A DNA stretch of 64,000 bases from Maritimibacter fusiformis (GCF_008086115.1 NZ_VSIY01000004.1:620001-684000), one strand, 5' to 3'. Counted from the stretch's first letter, positions 9,629-20,193 are shown. Made by a program: numbers and translations. Notes: a model not told the origin generated them from the letters alone.

Positions 9629-10003
9629 ATGCGGTTCATTCTCTCGCTGATCACCTGGTGGCATGCCGAAACGCTGGGCACGCGCCTGTTCACCTGGCGC
9701 CGCGGCGTGCGGGTCGGCGAGGACGAGGCGGGCAACACGTTCTACCGCACCCGCGACGACAAGCGCCGCTGGGTGGTCTATGCCGGCGAGCCCGAAGGCA
9801 GCCATGTCGGCCCGGACTGGCACGGCTGGCTGCACCATACCTTCGACCAGAACCCGGCAGAAAACCCGCTGACCCACAAGAGCTGGGAAAAGCCGCATCA
9901 GGTCAACCTGACCGGAACGCCCGCGGCCTATGTCCCGGCCGGCTCCCTGCGCCGCCCGCACCCGGTGGAGCGCTCGGACTATGAGGCGTGGCAGCCGGAA
10001 TAG
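9629..10003 (+). CDS. NADH:ubiquinone oxidoreductase accessory subunit NDUFA12-type
   Basis: 124 residues matching the NDUFA12/B17.2 family, an accessory subunit of complex I shared by mitochondria and alphaproteobacteria. Typical features are the N-terminal WWHAETLGTRLFTWRRG, the VGEDEAGNTFYRTRDDKRRWVVYAGEPEGSHV core, and the W-H-x-W-L-H-H stretch. It acts on the cytoplasmic face of the respiratory chain. The ATG at 9629 follows AGGAGG-like purines (GCGGAGG); longer reading into the RidA gene is only frame openness. It is seven bases upstream of the DUF2155 gene. Confidence 0.93.
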   Translation: MRFILSLITWWHAETLGTRLFTWRRGVRVGEDEAGNTFYRTRDDKRRWVVYAGEPEGSHVGPDWHGWLHHTFDQNPAENPLTHKSWEKPHQVNLTGTPAAYVPAGSLRRPHPVERSDYEAWQPE

Positions 10004-10010
10004 GCCCGCG

Positions 10011-10538
10011 ATGCGCATCGTCACTTCCAGACTGGCCGGACCCGTCACCTTGCTGGCCGCCTTGGCCCTGCCGGTCACGGCGCAGATCGTCGTGATCCCG
10101 CTCGACCCGGTCGACCCCGGCGAGGTTGTCACCCCCGACGAACCGCAGGACGACCCCGACGACTTCACCCTCACCCCGCTCGAGCCCCGCGACCCCGGCT
10201 CGGTGGTTGGCGGAGAGGTGACCACCACCGAGGAAGACGAGGTCACCCAGGGCACCGGCGCCATGCTGCGTGGGCTGGACAAGCTGGCCGGCACCACCGT
10301 GGACATCCCGCTTGCCAAGGGTGAAACCGGCGGTCTGGGCTGGCTCCAGATCACGCTGGGCGAGTGCCGCTATCCGGTCGACAACCCGGCGGGCGACGCC
10401 TATGCGTGGCTGGTGATCCGCGAAAACAACGCCGAAGTGCCGATCTTCGAAGGCTGGATGATCGCTTCGTCACCGGCGCTGTCGGCGCTGGATCACTCGC
10501 GGTTCGACGTTTGGGTCAAGAGCTGCACCACCGACTGA
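10011..10538 (+). CDS. DUF2155 secreted protein
   Basis: 175 residues with a Sec signal peptide (residues 1-24, LLAALALPVTA), then a Pro/Asp/Glu-rich acidic region (about 30-80), then a conserved C-terminal domain containing LRGLDKLAGTTVDIPL, LGECRYP and VKSCTTD. This is the DUF2155 pattern found next to NDUFA12 and aat in Rhodobacterales. The two conserved Cys (in GECRYP and KSC) may form a disulfide in the periplasm. Function is unknown. Its last 46 bases overlap the 3' end of the convergent aat gene. Confidence 0.85.
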   Translation: MRIVTSRLAGPVTLLAALALPVTAQIVVIPLDPVDPGEVVTPDEPQDDPDDFTLTPLEPRDPGSVVGGEVTTTEEDEVTQGTGAMLRGLDKLAGTTVDIPLAKGETGGLGWLQITLGECRYPVDNPAGDAYAWLVIRENNAEVPIFEGWMIASSPALSALDHSRFDVWVKSCTTD

Positions 10539-11146
10539 GCATCCGGTAGCGGGCGCGACAGGATCTCGGCATTGCCCCCCTCGAGCGCCGCGTCCAGCAA
10601 TTGGTGATAGCGCGCGCGCGACACCTCGTCGGCCCCCAGCCGGACCAGGTGATCGGTCAGGAACTGGGTATCAAACAGCCGGTACCCGGTCGCGCGCAGG
10701 TGCGCCACCAGAGTGGCCAGCGCGACCTTCGACGCGTCGGTGCGGGTCGAGAACATGCTTTCGCCGAAAAACGCCCGCCCCAGCGACACGCCATAGACGC
10801 CGCCGACCAGCTCGTCCCCCTCCCAGGCCTCGATCGAATGGGCGTGGCCCAGCCGGTGCAGCGCGAAATAGCCGCGAAAGATCGTGTCGTTGATCCAGGT
10901 CTCGTCGCGGTCGGCACAGCCGCGCACCACGTCCTCGAACGCCATGTCCAGCGACAGGTCGAACGGCTTGCGCAGGATCGTGCGGCGCAGCGAGCGTGAC
11001 AGGTGAAAGCCGTCCAGCGGCAGGATGCCCCGGTGGTTCGGATCGACCCAGAACACCTTCGGGTCGTCGCGCCCCTCCGACATCGGGAACACCCCGGCGG
11101 CATAGGCGCGCAGCAGGAGATCGGGGGTGAGCCGCGTCTCCTGCAC
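10493..11146 (-). CDS. aat: leucyl/phenylalanyl-tRNA-protein transferase Aat
   Basis: Transfers Leu or Phe from tRNA to N-terminal Arg/Lys of proteins, creating N-degrons for ClpAP. Family signatures are LRAYAAGVFPMSE, VFWVDPNHRGILPLD, FHLSRSLRRTI, ETWINDTIF, GHAHSIEAWEGDELVGGVYGV, and FGESMFS. With a GTG start at 11146 (VQETRLTPDLLLRAY) it has 217 residues and begins two bases after the accC stop. The ATG at 11185 would lie inside accC and adds no family sequence. It is the last gene of an accB-accC-aat run and overlaps the convergent DUF2155 gene by 46 bases. Confidence 0.95.
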   Translation of the reverse strand: MQETRLTPDLLLRAYAAGVFPMSEGRDDPKVFWVDPNHRGILPLDGFHLSRSLRRTILRKPFDLSLDMAFEDVVRGCADRDETWINDTIFRGYFALHRLGHAHSIEAWEGDELVGGVYGVSLGRAFFGESMFSTRTDASKVALATLVAHLRATGYRLFDTQFLTDHLVRLGADEVSRARYHQLLDAALEGGNAEILSRPLPDAQSVVQLLTQTSNRE

Positions 11147-11148
11147 GC

Positions 11149-12495
11149 CTAGCCCATGTTCTTTTCCAGCCAACGTTCCAGCCAATGGATGTTGTAGTCG
11201 CCCGCGATGATGTCGGGGTCCTGCAGCAGCGCGTGGAACAATGGCACGGTGGTCTCGACACCGTCGACGATCAGTTCGCCCAGCGCACGACCCAGCCGTG
11301 ACAGCGCCTCGGGCCGGTCGCGGCCATGCACGATCAGTTTGCCGATCAGGCTGTCGTAGTAGGGCGGGATCGTATAGCCGTCATACAGCGCCGAATCCAT
11401 CCTGACCCCGAGCCCGCCGGGCACGTGATACTGCGTGATCTTGCCGGGGCAGGGCGCGAAGTTCGGCAGTTTCTCGGCGTTGATGCGGATCTCGATGGCG
11501 TGGCCCTGAACCTCCAGATCGTCCTGGGTGAAGGACAGCGGCAGGCCCTCGGCCACGCGGATCTGTTCGCGCACCAGGTCGACGCCGAAGATCGCCTCGG
11601 TCACCGGGTGCTCGACCTGCAGGCGGGTGTTCATCTCGATGAAATAGAATTCGCCGTTCTCATAGAGAAACTCGATCGTGCCTGCGCCGGAATAGCCCAT
11701 TTCGGCGATCGCCCGGGCGCAAATGCCGCCGATCTCGGCGCGTTCCTCGGGGCTGATCGACGGGCCGGGCGCCTCTTCGAACACCTTCTGGTGGCGGCGT
11801 TGCAGCGAGCAATCCCGCTCGCCCAGGTGCACACCGCCGCCCTTGCCGTCGCCGAACACCTGCACCTCGATATGACGCGGCGTCTGGAGATATTTCTCCA
11901 TATAGACCTCGTCATTGCCGAAGGCCGCCTTGGATTCGCTGCGCGCGGTCGAGAAGGCGTGTTTCAACTCGGCCTCGGTCTTGGCGACCTTCATGCCGCG
12001 CCCGCCGCCGCCGGCGGTGGCCTTGATGATCACCGGATAGCCCATCTCGGCCGCGACCGTCCTGGCGGTCTCGTAATCCGGCACGCCACCGTCGGACCCC
12101 GGCACCACCGGGATGCCCAGCGCCTTGGCGGTTTCCTTGGCGGTGATCTTGTCGCCCATCATGCGGATGTGCTCGGCCGAGGGGCCGATGAAGGTCAGGT
12201 CGTGATCCTCGACGATCTGCACGAACTTGGCGTTTTCCGACAGAAACCCGTAACCCGGATGGATCGCCTGCGCGCCGGTGATCTCGCAGGCCGCGATGAT
12301 GGCGGGGATCGACAGATAGCTGTCGGTGCTCGGCGGCGGGCCGATGCAGACGCTTTCGTCGGCCATGCGCACATGCATCGCGTCGGTGTCGGCGGTGGAG
12401 TGGACGGCGACCGTCCTGATCCCCATCTCACGCGCCGCACGGATGACGCGCAGCGCGATCTCTCCCCGGTTGGCGATCAGGATCTTGTCAAACAT
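11149..12495 (-). CDS. accC: acetyl-CoA carboxylase biotin carboxylase subunit
   Basis: ATP-grasp enzyme that carboxylates biotin on AccB, the first half-reaction of malonyl-CoA synthesis; 448 residues. Motifs are [19 protein letters not shown] at the N-terminus, [10 protein letters not shown], the Gly-rich ATP loop [14 protein letters not shown], the [13 protein letters not shown] stretch, [26 protein letters not shown] (metal and catalytic residues) and the C-terminal domain. It lies 15 bases after accB in the conserved accB-accC order. Confidence 0.98.
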   Translation of the reverse strand: MFDKILIANRGEIALRVIRAAREMGIRTVAVHSTADTDAMHVRMADESVCIGPPPSTDSYLSIPAIIAACEITGAQAIHPGYGFLSENAKFVQIVEDHDLTFIGPSAEHIRMMGDKITAKETAKALGIPVVPGSDGGVPDYETARTVAAEMGYPVIIKATAGGGGRGMKVAKTEAELKHAFSTARSESKAAFGNDEVYMEKYLQTPRHIEVQVFGDGKGGGVHLGERDCSLQRRHQKVFEEAPGPSISPEERAEIGGICARAIAEMGYSGAGTIEFLYENGEFYFIEMNTRLQVEHPVTEAIFGVDLVREQIRVAEGLPLSFTQDDLEVQGHAIEIRINAEKLPNFAPCPGKITQYHVPGGLGVRMDSALYDGYTIPPYYDSLIGKLIVHGRDRPEALSRLGRALGELIVDGVETTVPLFHALLQDPDIIAGDYNIHWLERWLEKNMG

Positions 12496-12510
12496 GGCCA
12501 GCCTCCGGGC

Positions 12511-13011
12511 CTATTCGATGATCATCAGGGGCGCGCCGAACTCGACCGGTGCGCCGTCTTCGACCAGGATGCGCTTGACGGTGCCGGCGCGCGGGGCGGG
12601 GATCTGGTTCATCGTCTTCATCGCTTCGACGATCAGGACGGTATCGCCCTCGGCCACGGTGTCCCCGACCTTGACGAAGGGGGGCGAGCCGGGTTCGGCC
12701 TGCATGTAGACGGTGCCGACCATCGGCGAGGTCACCGCGCCGGGATGGCTGGCCGGATCACCGTCGCCGGCGGGCGCGGCGGGCGCTGCGGTTGCGGCGG
12801 CGGGCGCGACCGGGGCCGCGGGCGCGCTGGCTACGGGCGCGGGCATCGCCGGGGCCTGCTGCACCGGGACGCCGCGGCTGATGTAGACGTTCATCTTGTC
12901 GTCTTCGCTGTAGGTCCGTTTGACCTGGATTTCGTTGAGGTCGCTTTCGCGCAGGAGTTCGGCCAGGGCCTTGATGAAGGCCACGTCGGTTTCTCGGGTG
13001 TTTTCGGTCAT
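12511..13011 (-). CDS. accB: acetyl-CoA carboxylase biotin carboxyl carrier protein
   Basis: 166 residues. The C-terminal biotinyl domain carries the modified Lys132 in VEAMKTM and the structural features of a flattened beta barrel (APMVGT-like SPMVGTVYMQAEPGSPPFVKVGD). An Ala/Pro-rich mobile linker covers about residues 50-85. The N-terminal part (FIKALAELLRESDLNEIQVKR) is the AccB dimer/contact region. First gene of the accB-accC-aat run; its promoter must lie in 13012-13128, where I see no convincing hexamers. Confidence 0.97.
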   Translation of the reverse strand: MTENTRETDVAFIKALAELLRESDLNEIQVKRTYSEDDKMNVYISRGVPVQQAPAMPAPVASAPAAPVAPAAATAAPAAPAGDGDPASHPGAVTSPMVGTVYMQAEPGSPPFVKVGDTVAEGDTVLIVEAMKTMNQIPAPRAGTVKRILVEDGAPVEFGAPLMIIE

Positions 13012-13128
13012 GGCGTCCTCGACATCTGCCTTTGCTCGCCCCCGGCGCGGCGCACCTGCGGGTTTGTCCGCTTATATGCAGTTGGGCGGCGAGTTGAAAG
13101 TATGGACTTTGCCCGCGGGCAGGATCAT

Positions 13129-13776
13129 TCAGGCGTCCGCCGCGCGTTCGACGGCGCTGCCCAGCGGCGTGAGCGCGGCGCGGTAGAGGTGATCGAGAAA
13201 GGCCGCGGCCCCGTCGAAATGTTCGTCGCCCTCGGGCGCGAGGATGCCGCGCACCTGGGTGTCGAAATCGGCGTAGTGCTGCGTCGTCGCCCAGATCGAG
13301 AAGATCAGGTGATGGGGGTCGACCGGTGCGATCATCCCGGTTTCGGCCCAGCCCCGGATGATGCGCGCCTTGTCGTCGACCAGCGTTTTCAGCTCGCCGG
13401 TGATCATCGGCATGATCCGGGGTGCGCCCTGCACGATCTCGTTGGCAAACAGGCGGCTTTCGCGCGGCATCTCGCGCGCCATGTCGAGCTTGCGCAGCAC
13501 ATAGGCGAGAATCTCGTCCACCGCGTCGCCCTCGGGGTCGAGCGCGCGCAGGGGCTCCAGCCAGTCGTCCATCAGATCAGACAGAAGCGCGACATGGATC
13601 GCCTCTTTCGACGGGTAGTAATAGAGCACGTTCGGCTTGGACAGCCCGGCGGTCGTCGCGATCTGGTCCAGCGTCGCGCCGCGAAACCCGGCCTGCGAAA
13701 ACACCTCCAGCGCGGCCTCGAGGATCGCGGCGCGGTTGCGGGCCTGTATTCTGGTCTTCGGGCGGCTGTCCGCCAT
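13129..13776 (-). CDS. rutR: TetR-family regulator, RutR-like
   Basis: 215 residues. N-terminal HTH: AAILEAALEVFSQAGFRGATLDQIATTAGLSKPNVLYYYPSKEAIH. The ligand domain contains ESRLFANEIVQGAPRIMPMITGELKTLVDDKARIIRGW and PVDPHHLIFSIWATTQHYADF, closely like the E. coli pyrimidine-sensing RutR. RutR of E. coli responds to uracil/thymine and controls pyrimidine use. Here it faces an acyl-CoA synthetase/dehydrogenase pair instead. A RutR-like palindrome lies 35 bases upstream of its ATG, so autoregulation is likely. The ATG at 13776 was chosen as the start of family similarity; 13869 adds 31 unrelated residues. Confidence 0.88.
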   Translation of the reverse strand: MADSRPKTRIQARNRAAILEAALEVFSQAGFRGATLDQIATTAGLSKPNVLYYYPSKEAIHVALLSDLMDDWLEPLRALDPEGDAVDEILAYVLRKLDMAREMPRESRLFANEIVQGAPRIMPMITGELKTLVDDKARIIRGWAETGMIAPVDPHHLIFSIWATTQHYADFDTQVRGILAPEGDEHFDGAAAFLDHLYRAALTPLGSAVERAADA

Positions 13777-13811
13777 GCGCGCGTCTCTCCCCCGAAACGT
13801 CGTTCGGATTT

Positions 13812-13827
13812 TTGACTGAGTGTTCAA
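13812..13827. promoter_or_regulatory. RutR-like operator between the TetR gene and the acyl-CoA synthetase
   Basis: The sequence TTGACTGAGTGTTCAA matches the E. coli RutR consensus TTGACCANNTGGTCAA at 11 of 14 defined positions, including both outer TTGA/TCAA arms. It sits just upstream of the rutR-like gene, and 217 bases before the GTG proposed for the acyl-CoA synthetase, in a divergent promoter region. Confidence 0.6.
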
Positions 13828-14044
13828 CTTGCCCAGACATCGGGCACAATGCAACCGCGCGAAGGTCATGGGCCCTGACCTTTCCGGACGTGCCCCGGAG
13901 GCATCCGTATTTCTACCACGTTGCAGCCGCGCGCCCGGGGATGAATACTGCGCGCGCGAAAGGGGGCATCATGGATCGCATCGCCAGACGAGAGCACGGG
14001 CCGCGCGTGGCCGGAACCGGCGCGCAGGGCGCGGGGGCGGCGCG

Positions 14045-15556
14045 GTGAACATCGCCCATTGGCTTGAGCGGGTCGCACAGGTGAACGGCGCGGCCCCGGC
14101 GTTGTTCTCAGGGCGCGAGATGGTGGCGGACTACGCCCAGTTTCACCGGGCCGCCGCGGGGTTCGCCGCCGGACTTGCGGCAAGGGGAATCGCGCCGGGC
14201 GACCGGGTGGCGCTGTTCATGAAGAACTGCCCCGACTACCTTGTGGCGCTGTTCGGCACCTGGATCGCCGGGGCGGCGGCGGTGCCGGTCAACGCCAAGC
14301 TCCACCCGAAAGAAGCGGCCTTCATCCTCGAGGATTCCGGCGCCCGGCTCTGCGTGGTCACGCCTGACCTGTGCGCCGGGTTGGGGGCGAAAACGCGGGT
14401 CGACCTGATCGACGTGGCGGGGAACGGCTTTGCCACCATGTGCCGGACCGACCCCGCCCCGGTCGTGGACCGGTCGCCGGGCGATCTGGCGTGGCTGTTC
14501 TACACCTCGGGCACCACCGGGCGGCCCAAGGGGGTGTTCATCAGCCACGGCATGCTGATGGCGATGTCGCTGTCCTATCACCTCGATGTCGATCAGGTCG
14601 GGGCACGGGACGCCGCCTTCTACATGGCGCCGATGAGCCACGGTGCGGGACTTTACGCGCCGATCCACGTCGCAAAGGGCGCGCGCCATATCTGCCCGGC
14701 GTCGGGCGGGTTCGACGCGGCCGAACTGATCGAAGCGGCCCGCGACCAGGGGCCGCTGTCGATTTTCATGGCGCCGACCATGGTGCGCCGGTTCACCGAT
14801 GCGGCCCGCGCGGCGGGCGACCGGGCGGCGGGGATCAAGACCATCGTCTATGGCGGCGGCCCGATGTACCTGGCCGACATCACCGAGGCTGTGGACTGGT
14901 TCGGGCCGAAATTCGTGCAGATCTACGGCCAGGGCGAATGCCCGATGTCGATCACCGTCCTGACCCGTGCCGAGGTTGCCGACCGCGACCACCCGCGCTG
15001 GCGCGAACGCCTCGGCTCGGTCGGGCGGGCGCAGAGCGTTGTCGAGGTGCGCATCGGCGATGCCGAGGGCAAGCCGCTGACGCCGGGCGAGACCGGCGAG
15101 ATCATGGTGCGGGGGTTGCCGGTGATGCCGGGCTATTGGCAGAACCTCGAAGCCACGGCGAAAACGCTGGTGAACGGCTGGCTGATGACCGGCGATATCG
15201 GCGCGATGGACTCGGACGGCTACGTGACGCTGATGGACCGCTCCAAGGACGTGATCATCTCGGGCGGCACCAACATCTATCCGCGCGAGGTCGAAGAGGC
15301 GCTCCTGACCCATCCCGGCGTGCGCGAGGTTTCGGTGATCGGGCGCGCAAACCCGGAATGGGGGGAGGAAGTCGTGGCCTTCGTGGTGCGCGATGCCGAG
15401 GTTGACGAAACTGCGCTCGACGCGCACTGCCTTGCACAAATCGCGCGTTTCAAGCGGCCGAAAGCCTATTTCTGGCTCGATGAATTGCCCAAGAACAACT
15501 ATGGCAAGGTTCTGAAAACGGACCTGCGCAAACGTCTGAAGGAGATGAAGGAATGA
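14045..15556 (+). CDS. AMP-forming acyl-CoA synthetase
   Basis: Adenylate-forming ligase, 503 residues. Motifs: the ATP/AMP loop LAWLFYTSGTTGRPKGVFISH, the YGGGPMYL and IYGQGECPMS region (A5), MTGDIGAMDSDGYVTLMDRSKDVIISGGTNIYPREVEEAL (A7-A8) and the C-terminal catalytic Lys in PKNNYGKVLKTDLR. It activates a carboxylic acid as the acyl-AMP and then the CoA thioester; chain length cannot be read. No in-frame ATG gives a family-like N-terminus, so the GTG at 14045 (VNIAHWLERV) is chosen. It overlaps the SDR gene by four bases (ATGA), so the pair is co-translated. Confidence 0.9.
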   Translation: MNIAHWLERVAQVNGAAPALFSGREMVADYAQFHRAAAGFAAGLAARGIAPGDRVALFMKNCPDYLVALFGTWIAGAAAVPVNAKLHPKEAAFILEDSGARLCVVTPDLCAGLGAKTRVDLIDVAGNGFATMCRTDPAPVVDRSPGDLAWLFYTSGTTGRPKGVFISHGMLMAMSLSYHLDVDQVGARDAAFYMAPMSHGAGLYAPIHVAKGARHICPASGGFDAAELIEAARDQGPLSIFMAPTMVRRFTDAARAAGDRAAGIKTIVYGGGPMYLADITEAVDWFGPKFVQIYGQGECPMSITVLTRAEVADRDHPRWRERLGSVGRAQSVVEVRIGDAEGKPLTPGETGEIMVRGLPVMPGYWQNLEATAKTLVNGWLMTGDIGAMDSDGYVTLMDRSKDVIISGGTNIYPREVEEALLTHPGVREVSVIGRANPEWGEEVVAFVVRDAEVDETALDAHCLAQIARFKRPKAYFWLDELPKNNYGKVLKTDLRKRLKEMKE

Positions 15557-16356
15557 CCGATCTGAGCGGAAAGACCGCCCTTGTGACAGGCTCGGTGCAG
15601 GGCATCGGCTTTGGCGTGGCCAAGGCGCTGGCGGGCGCCGGTGCACGCATCGCGGTGCATGGCATCTCCGGCGACATGGAGATCCGCGAAGCCTGCGAGG
15701 CCTTCGAGGCCGCCGGGGCGCCGGAGGCCGAGTTCTTTCACGGCGACCTGCGCAACCCCGACCGCATCGCCGCCCTGATGGACGCGGTCGAGGCCTGGGG
15801 CGGCGCGGACATCCTGGTCAACAACGCCGGTATCCAGCACACCGCGTCGATCGCCGACATGCCGGTCGAGACCTGGGACGCGATCATCGCGGTGAACCTG
15901 TCGGCGGCGTTCCACACCATGCGCGCGGCGCTGCCCCGGATGGCCGAACGCGGTTTTGGCCGAGTGATCAACATCGCCTCGGTGCACGGGCTGGTCGGAT
16001 CGAAGGACAAGGCGCCCTATGTCGCGGCCAAGCACGGGCTGGTGGGCATGTCGAAGGTCGCCGCGCTGGAATACGCCGACGCGGGCAGCAAGGCCTCGGG
16101 CGGCGTCACCGTCAACTGCATCGCGCCGGGCTGGACCGAGACCGCGCTGATCCAGCCGCAGATCGCGGCCCGGGCCGAGAAATACGGCGGCGACCGCGAC
16201 AAGGGCACCGCCGATCTGCTGGCGGAAAAACAGCCCTCGCACCGCACCTCGGACCCCGCAGAAATCGGCGCGCTGGCGCTGTGGCTGTCCTCGCCCATCG
16301 CCCATAACGTCACCGGCACCACCATTCCGGTCGATGGCGGCTGGACCGCGCAATAG
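15553..16356 (+). CDS. bdhA: 3-hydroxybutyrate dehydrogenase-like short-chain dehydrogenase
   Basis: SDR-fold NAD-dependent dehydrogenase, 267 residues. Visible are the cofactor loop TGSVQGIGFG, NNAGIQH, the catalytic Ser in NIASVHG, and YVAAKHG (Tyr-x3-Lys). The stretches NNAGIQH, INIASVHGLV and LLAEKQPS are typical of D-3-hydroxybutyrate dehydrogenase, which interconverts 3-hydroxybutyrate and acetoacetate. Compared with that family it carries a short insertion (ADAGSKASGG) before VTVNCIAPGW. The start overlaps the ligase stop by four bases. Together the pair could oxidise and activate a 3-hydroxy or keto acid. Confidence 0.8.
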   Translation: MTDLSGKTALVTGSVQGIGFGVAKALAGAGARIAVHGISGDMEIREACEAFEAAGAPEAEFFHGDLRNPDRIAALMDAVEAWGGADILVNNAGIQHTASIADMPVETWDAIIAVNLSAAFHTMRAALPRMAERGFGRVINIASVHGLVGSKDKAPYVAAKHGLVGMSKVAALEYADAGSKASGGVTVNCIAPGWTETALIQPQIAARAEKYGGDRDKGTADLLAEKQPSHRTSDPAEIGALALWLSSPIAHNVTGTTIPVDGGWTAQ

Positions 16357-16416
16357 GGGATTGAACCGGATCGGCCCTGCCGCGCACCTTGTGGTATCGG
16401 CAGCGAAAGGCGGGCG

Positions 16417-16968
16417 ATGAACGCGGCGGAACGGGCGCTTGAAGCCTATCTTGTGGCCTCGGCCCGGCTGGGCGACCGGCGGGCGCTGTCGCAACTGGTG
16501 CGGCTGCGCGGGCCGCGCCTGTTTGCCCATGCGGCGCGGCTGCTGGGCGAACGCGAGGCGGCGCGCGATGTCGTGCAGGAGGCCTGGGTCGAGATCCTGC
16601 GCGGCCTGCACGGGCTGCGCGACGATGCGGCGTTTCTGCCCTGGGCGCTGCGCATCGTCAGCCGTCGGGTGGCCAGGGAAATCACCCGGCGCCAGCGCGG
16701 CAGGCAGCTGGCCGACGAGGTCGCCGCCGAGATGGACCCGGTCACCGCCGAGGCCGGCCCCGCCGGGGTCGACGCGGCCCAGGTGCGCGCCGCCATCGCC
16801 ACGCTGCCGCGCGAACAGGCCGCCACGGTGGCGCTGTTCTATCTCGAAGACCTTGGCGTTGCCGAGGTCGCCACCGCGCTCGACGTGCCGGTCGGCACGG
16901 TCAAGACCCGCCTGATGCACGCGCGCCGGAAGCTTTATGCGCAATTGAAAGGAATGGACGATGAGTAA
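16417..16968 (+). CDS. ECF-type RNA polymerase sigma factor
   Basis: 183 residues with region 2 (ARLLGEREAARDVVQEAWVEILRGLHGLRDDAAFLPWALRIVSRRVARE) and region 4 (ALPREQ-type start TLPREQAATVALFYLEDLGVAEVATALDVPVGTVKTRLMHARRKL), joined by a short linker. It lacks regions 1 and 3, so it is an extracytoplasmic-function sigma. It overlaps by eight bases a small membrane protein, the position where cognate anti-sigma factors often lie. The stimulus is unknown. Confidence 0.92.
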   Translation: MNAAERALEAYLVASARLGDRRALSQLVRLRGPRLFAHAARLLGEREAARDVVQEAWVEILRGLHGLRDDAAFLPWALRIVSRRVAREITRRQRGRQLADEVAAEMDPVTAEAGPAGVDAAQVRAAIATLPREQAATVALFYLEDLGVAEVATALDVPVGTVKTRLMHARRKLYAQLKGMDDE

Positions 16969-17326
16969 GCTCGATCAACTGATCCGTGAGGCGCTGGAAG
17001 GCGAGGATCGGGAAATCTTCGAGGAAACACAGGAATACGGCTGGTTCGCGCTGGGCCTCAAGCAGTTTCGCGGCAAGCTGGGCTGGGTCACATGGGTGAT
17101 CATGGTCACCCAGACCGCGCTGTTTGTCGTCGGCGTCTGGTGTGCCGTGCATTTCTACCAGGCGACCGAGGTGCTGGGTGCGGTGAAATGGGGCATCTCG
17201 ATGGCGGTGGCCTGGATCATCGGCGCCAGCCTGAAATTCAGCTTGATGCCGCAGATGCAGGCCGACCGCATCCTGCGTGAACTCAAGCGCGTCGAGTTGA
17301 TCCTGGCGACGCGCCGGGGGGAGTGA
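16961..17326 (+). CDS. small membrane protein paired with the ECF sigma factor (DUF6768-like)
   Basis: 121 residues. The first 45 residues are soluble and acidic (MSKLDQLIREALEGEDREIFEE). Two membrane segments follow (about 45-65 and 72-92), then a basic C-terminal helix. The family resemblance is to small alphaproteobacterial proteins encoded beside ECF sigma genes. It has no ZAS-type zinc motif, so if it is an anti-sigma factor it is not of that class. Its start lies inside the sigma gene (8-base overlap), implying coupled synthesis. Confidence 0.75.
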   Translation: MSKLDQLIREALEGEDREIFEETQEYGWFALGLKQFRGKLGWVTWVIMVTQTALFVVGVWCAVHFYQATEVLGAVKWGISMAVAWIIGASLKFSLMPQMQADRILRELKRVELILATRRGE

Positions 17327-17347
17327 CCCGGCCGGCGGATACGCGAA

Positions 17348-17370
17348 CGGCCGGGGACAAGCCCCGGCCG
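17348..17370. terminator. GC-rich hairpin between convergent genes
   Basis: A perfect 9-bp stem (CGGCCGGGG / CCCCGGCCG) with an ACAAG loop sits between the stop of the ECF membrane partner (17326) and the stop of acs (17403). There is no T-tract on either strand, so it may act as a bidirectional block or mRNA end stabiliser rather than a classical intrinsic terminator. Confidence 0.5.
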
Positions 17371-17402
17371 CGCCCCGCCATCGGCCCCGAAGGGCCGGGC
17401 AG

Positions 17403-19346
<1,944 letters not shown>

Positions 19347-19377
19347 GTGGGTCTTCCTCCTGCCTGGCCGGGTCGGG

Positions 19378-19397
19378 GGCCCGCGCGGTCGCGGGCC
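19378..19397 (-). other. stem-loop between livF and acs
   Basis: A perfect 8-bp stem (GGCCCGCG / CGCGGGCC) with a 4-base loop lies after the livF stop and before the acs ribosome site on the minus strand. There is no T-tract after it. It is placed to modulate the livF:acs mRNA ratio or protect an mRNA end. Confidence 0.5.
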
Positions 19398-19404
19398 GGT
19401 CGGC

Positions 19405-20193
19405 TCAGATCGCCAGATATTCCTGCCGTAGCTCCTCGTTGTCGAGAACCTCTTTCGCGGCGCCGTCGAAGACGACGGTCCCGGTATCGAGGATCACCGA
19501 CCGATCCGCAAGTTCCAGCGCGCGCAGGGCGTTCTGTTCCACCAGCACGGTGGTGATGCCCTGTTCCTTGATGATGTTGAGCGTTTTCTCGATTTCGTCG
19601 ACGATCACCGGGGCGAGGCCCTCGTAAGGCTCGTCGAGCAGCAACAGCTTGATGTCACGCACCAGCGCGCGGGCGATGGCCAGCATCTGCTGTTCGCCGC
19701 CCGACAGTGTCGTGCCCTCCTGCTTGCGCCGCTCGCCAAGGCGCGGGAACAGCTCATAGACCCGTTCCAGCGTCCAGCCGATTGGCTCGGCGATCTGGGC
19801 GAGTTGCAGGTTTTCCTCGACCGTCAGGCCCTGGATGATGCGCCGGTCCTCGGGCACCAGCGCCAGCCCGTTCTGCGCGGCCTCGTAGCTTTTCATCTTG
19901 TGCAGCGGCTTGTGGTCGAGCCAGATCTCGCCATGCGTGACCAGCGGCGATCCGGTGCGCGCGATCGCGCGCAGGGTCGAGGTCTTGCCCGCCCCGTTGC
20001 GGCCCAGAAGCGCCAGGATCTCGCCTTCGTGGATGTTGAAGGTGACGCCCTGCACGATATAGCTTTCGCCGTAATAGGCGTGCACGTCCCAGGCCGAGAA
20101 GAACGCCGGCGCGGTCGCCGCGTGGTTGGCGAATTTCGAGAAATCGCGCGGCTCGCGGGGCTTGGTCTCGCCGATGAGGTTGTTGTCGGTCAT
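19405..20193 (-). CDS. livF: branched-chain-type ABC importer ATPase (LivF-like)
   Basis: 262 residues, cytoplasmic ATPase of a HAAT-family importer. Motifs: Walker [16 protein letters not shown]-loop region [16 protein letters not shown], signature [15 protein letters not shown], Walker [14 protein letters not shown], and the LivF-type H-loop replacement [18 protein letters not shown]. The N-terminus carries about 35 extra residues before the ATPase core. The ATG at 20193 follows the livG stop by 11 bases; a longer frame to 20478 overlaps livG and is not used. Confidence 0.93.
   Translation of the reverse strand: MTDNNLIGETKPREPRDFSKFANHAATAPAFFSAWDVHAYYGESYIVQGVTFNIHEGEILALLGRNGAGKTSTLRAIARTGSPLVTHGEIWLDHKPLHKMKSYEAAQNGLALVPEDRRIIQGLTVEENLQLAQIAEPIGWTLERVYELFPRLGERRKQEGTTLSGGEQQMLAIARALVRDIKLLLLDEPYEGLAPVIVDEIEKTLNIIKEQGITTVLVEQNALRALELADRSVILDTGTVVFDGAAKEVLDNEELRQEYLAI

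Noticed and set aside
11326..13815. 829-codon open frame on plus over accC and accB
   Set aside because: Antisense to accC, accB and rutR, which carry catalytic motifs; the translation has no family character.
13970..14048. Short reading frame ending where the acyl-CoA synthetase starts
   Set aside because: About 25 residues of Arg/Ala/Gly-rich sequence without a good ribosome site; probably leader of the synthetase.
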